A stretch of 5,040 nucleotides of DNA from JAVBPB01 sp031549965 (GTDB lineage Bacteria > Bacillota > Clostridia > Lachnospirales > Lachnospiraceae), in the NCBI GenBank assembly GCA_031549965.1, contig JAVBPB010000090.1, positions 1 through 5,040 of the forward strand, read 5' to 3'. Shown here in pieces: positions 4,902-5,040 of this stretch (position 1 is its first letter; every line of letters begins with the position of its first letter). Under the pieces are notes generated by a model. The model ran no database searches, was not told the origin of the DNA, and saw only the letters and a list, made by a program, of their open reading frames with translations. The translations under genes and the position numbers were made by a program.

Positions 4902-5040
4902 GAGGCCACTGAAAAAGTCCTTCGATACAGTAAATTAATTTTTTAGATGAATATGAGTGTATATATATCCAATTGTGCAGACCGGCCGACGAAGCGTTTA
5001 TGTTTTGTCAAGACTTTGCTTGCAAAGGCTTGTAAAAAAC
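4902..5040 (+). mobile_element. MITE-like element, left-hand part (right end outside window)
   Basis: The left terminus GAGGCCACTGAAAAAGTCC matches the RNA-bearing element at 3936 except for one base. It is followed by the hairpin arm AGATGAATATGAGTG (4945-4959), then the core. Positions 4966-5040 equal 1-75 exactly. Joining this part to 76-173 gives a full plain element of about 237 bp. The left flank is GAAATGAG, which differs from the right flank of the partial copy at 1-173 (GAGCGAAG), so the two halves probably come from different insertions. Confidence 0.8.

Noticed and set aside
1..5040. CRISPR array, tRNA or rRNA gene, or plasmid replication origin
   Set aside because: No regularly spaced repeats, no cloverleaf or rRNA-like stretch, and no iterons or replication protein were found.

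Overview
The window is AT-rich DNA with the look of a low-GC Firmicute, most likely a member of Clostridia. The evidence is the strong AGGAGG ribosome binding sites, the extended -10 promoters, a Firmicutes-type 66-residue cold-shock protein and a bacterial PreP-type M16C peptidase. Genus cannot be fixed from the sequence.

Layout. Positions 1-173 are the right-hand part of a small non-coding mobile element (MITE-like), followed by about 165 bp of hairpin-bearing spacer. Positions 339-3260 (minus strand) encode a full-length 973-residue zinc metallopeptidase of the M16C/presequence-protease type. A 245 bp divergent promoter region follows, and then a cold-shock protein gene on the plus strand (3505-3705) with a clear promoter, a perfect 17 bp palindrome near the predicted transcription start, and a strong terminator. 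From 3761 to 3927 there is AT-rich spacer with a short repeat and a hairpin.

The most interesting part is 3928-4247. A 304 bp unit (3936-4239) has about 21 bp terminal inverted repeats and exact 8 bp flanking duplications (CAAATTTC), so it appears to have inserted as one piece. Inside its ends lie a GC-richer, strongly folded RNA-like module (about 3985-4154) ending in an intrinsic terminator, and a 56 bp near-perfect palindrome. The plain form of the same element family, without the RNA module, is seen in two halves at the window edges (1-173 and 4902-5040) and would be about 237 bp if joined. The RNA-like module resembles, from memory, the raiA-motif RNA of Clostridia, but this could not be checked. 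A MITE carrying a structured RNA is the best candidate here for something undescribed.

Positions 4385-4597 (minus) hold a small two-helix membrane protein gene with a good ribosome binding site but an in-frame TGA at codon 4, so it is probably broken. The rest, to 4901, has no convincing gene.

The peptidase and the cold-shock gene are divergent, separately promoted genes with no evident functional link. The window begins and ends in an identical 75 bp stretch of the MITE, which fits a contig that broke in a multicopy repeat better than a circular molecule.
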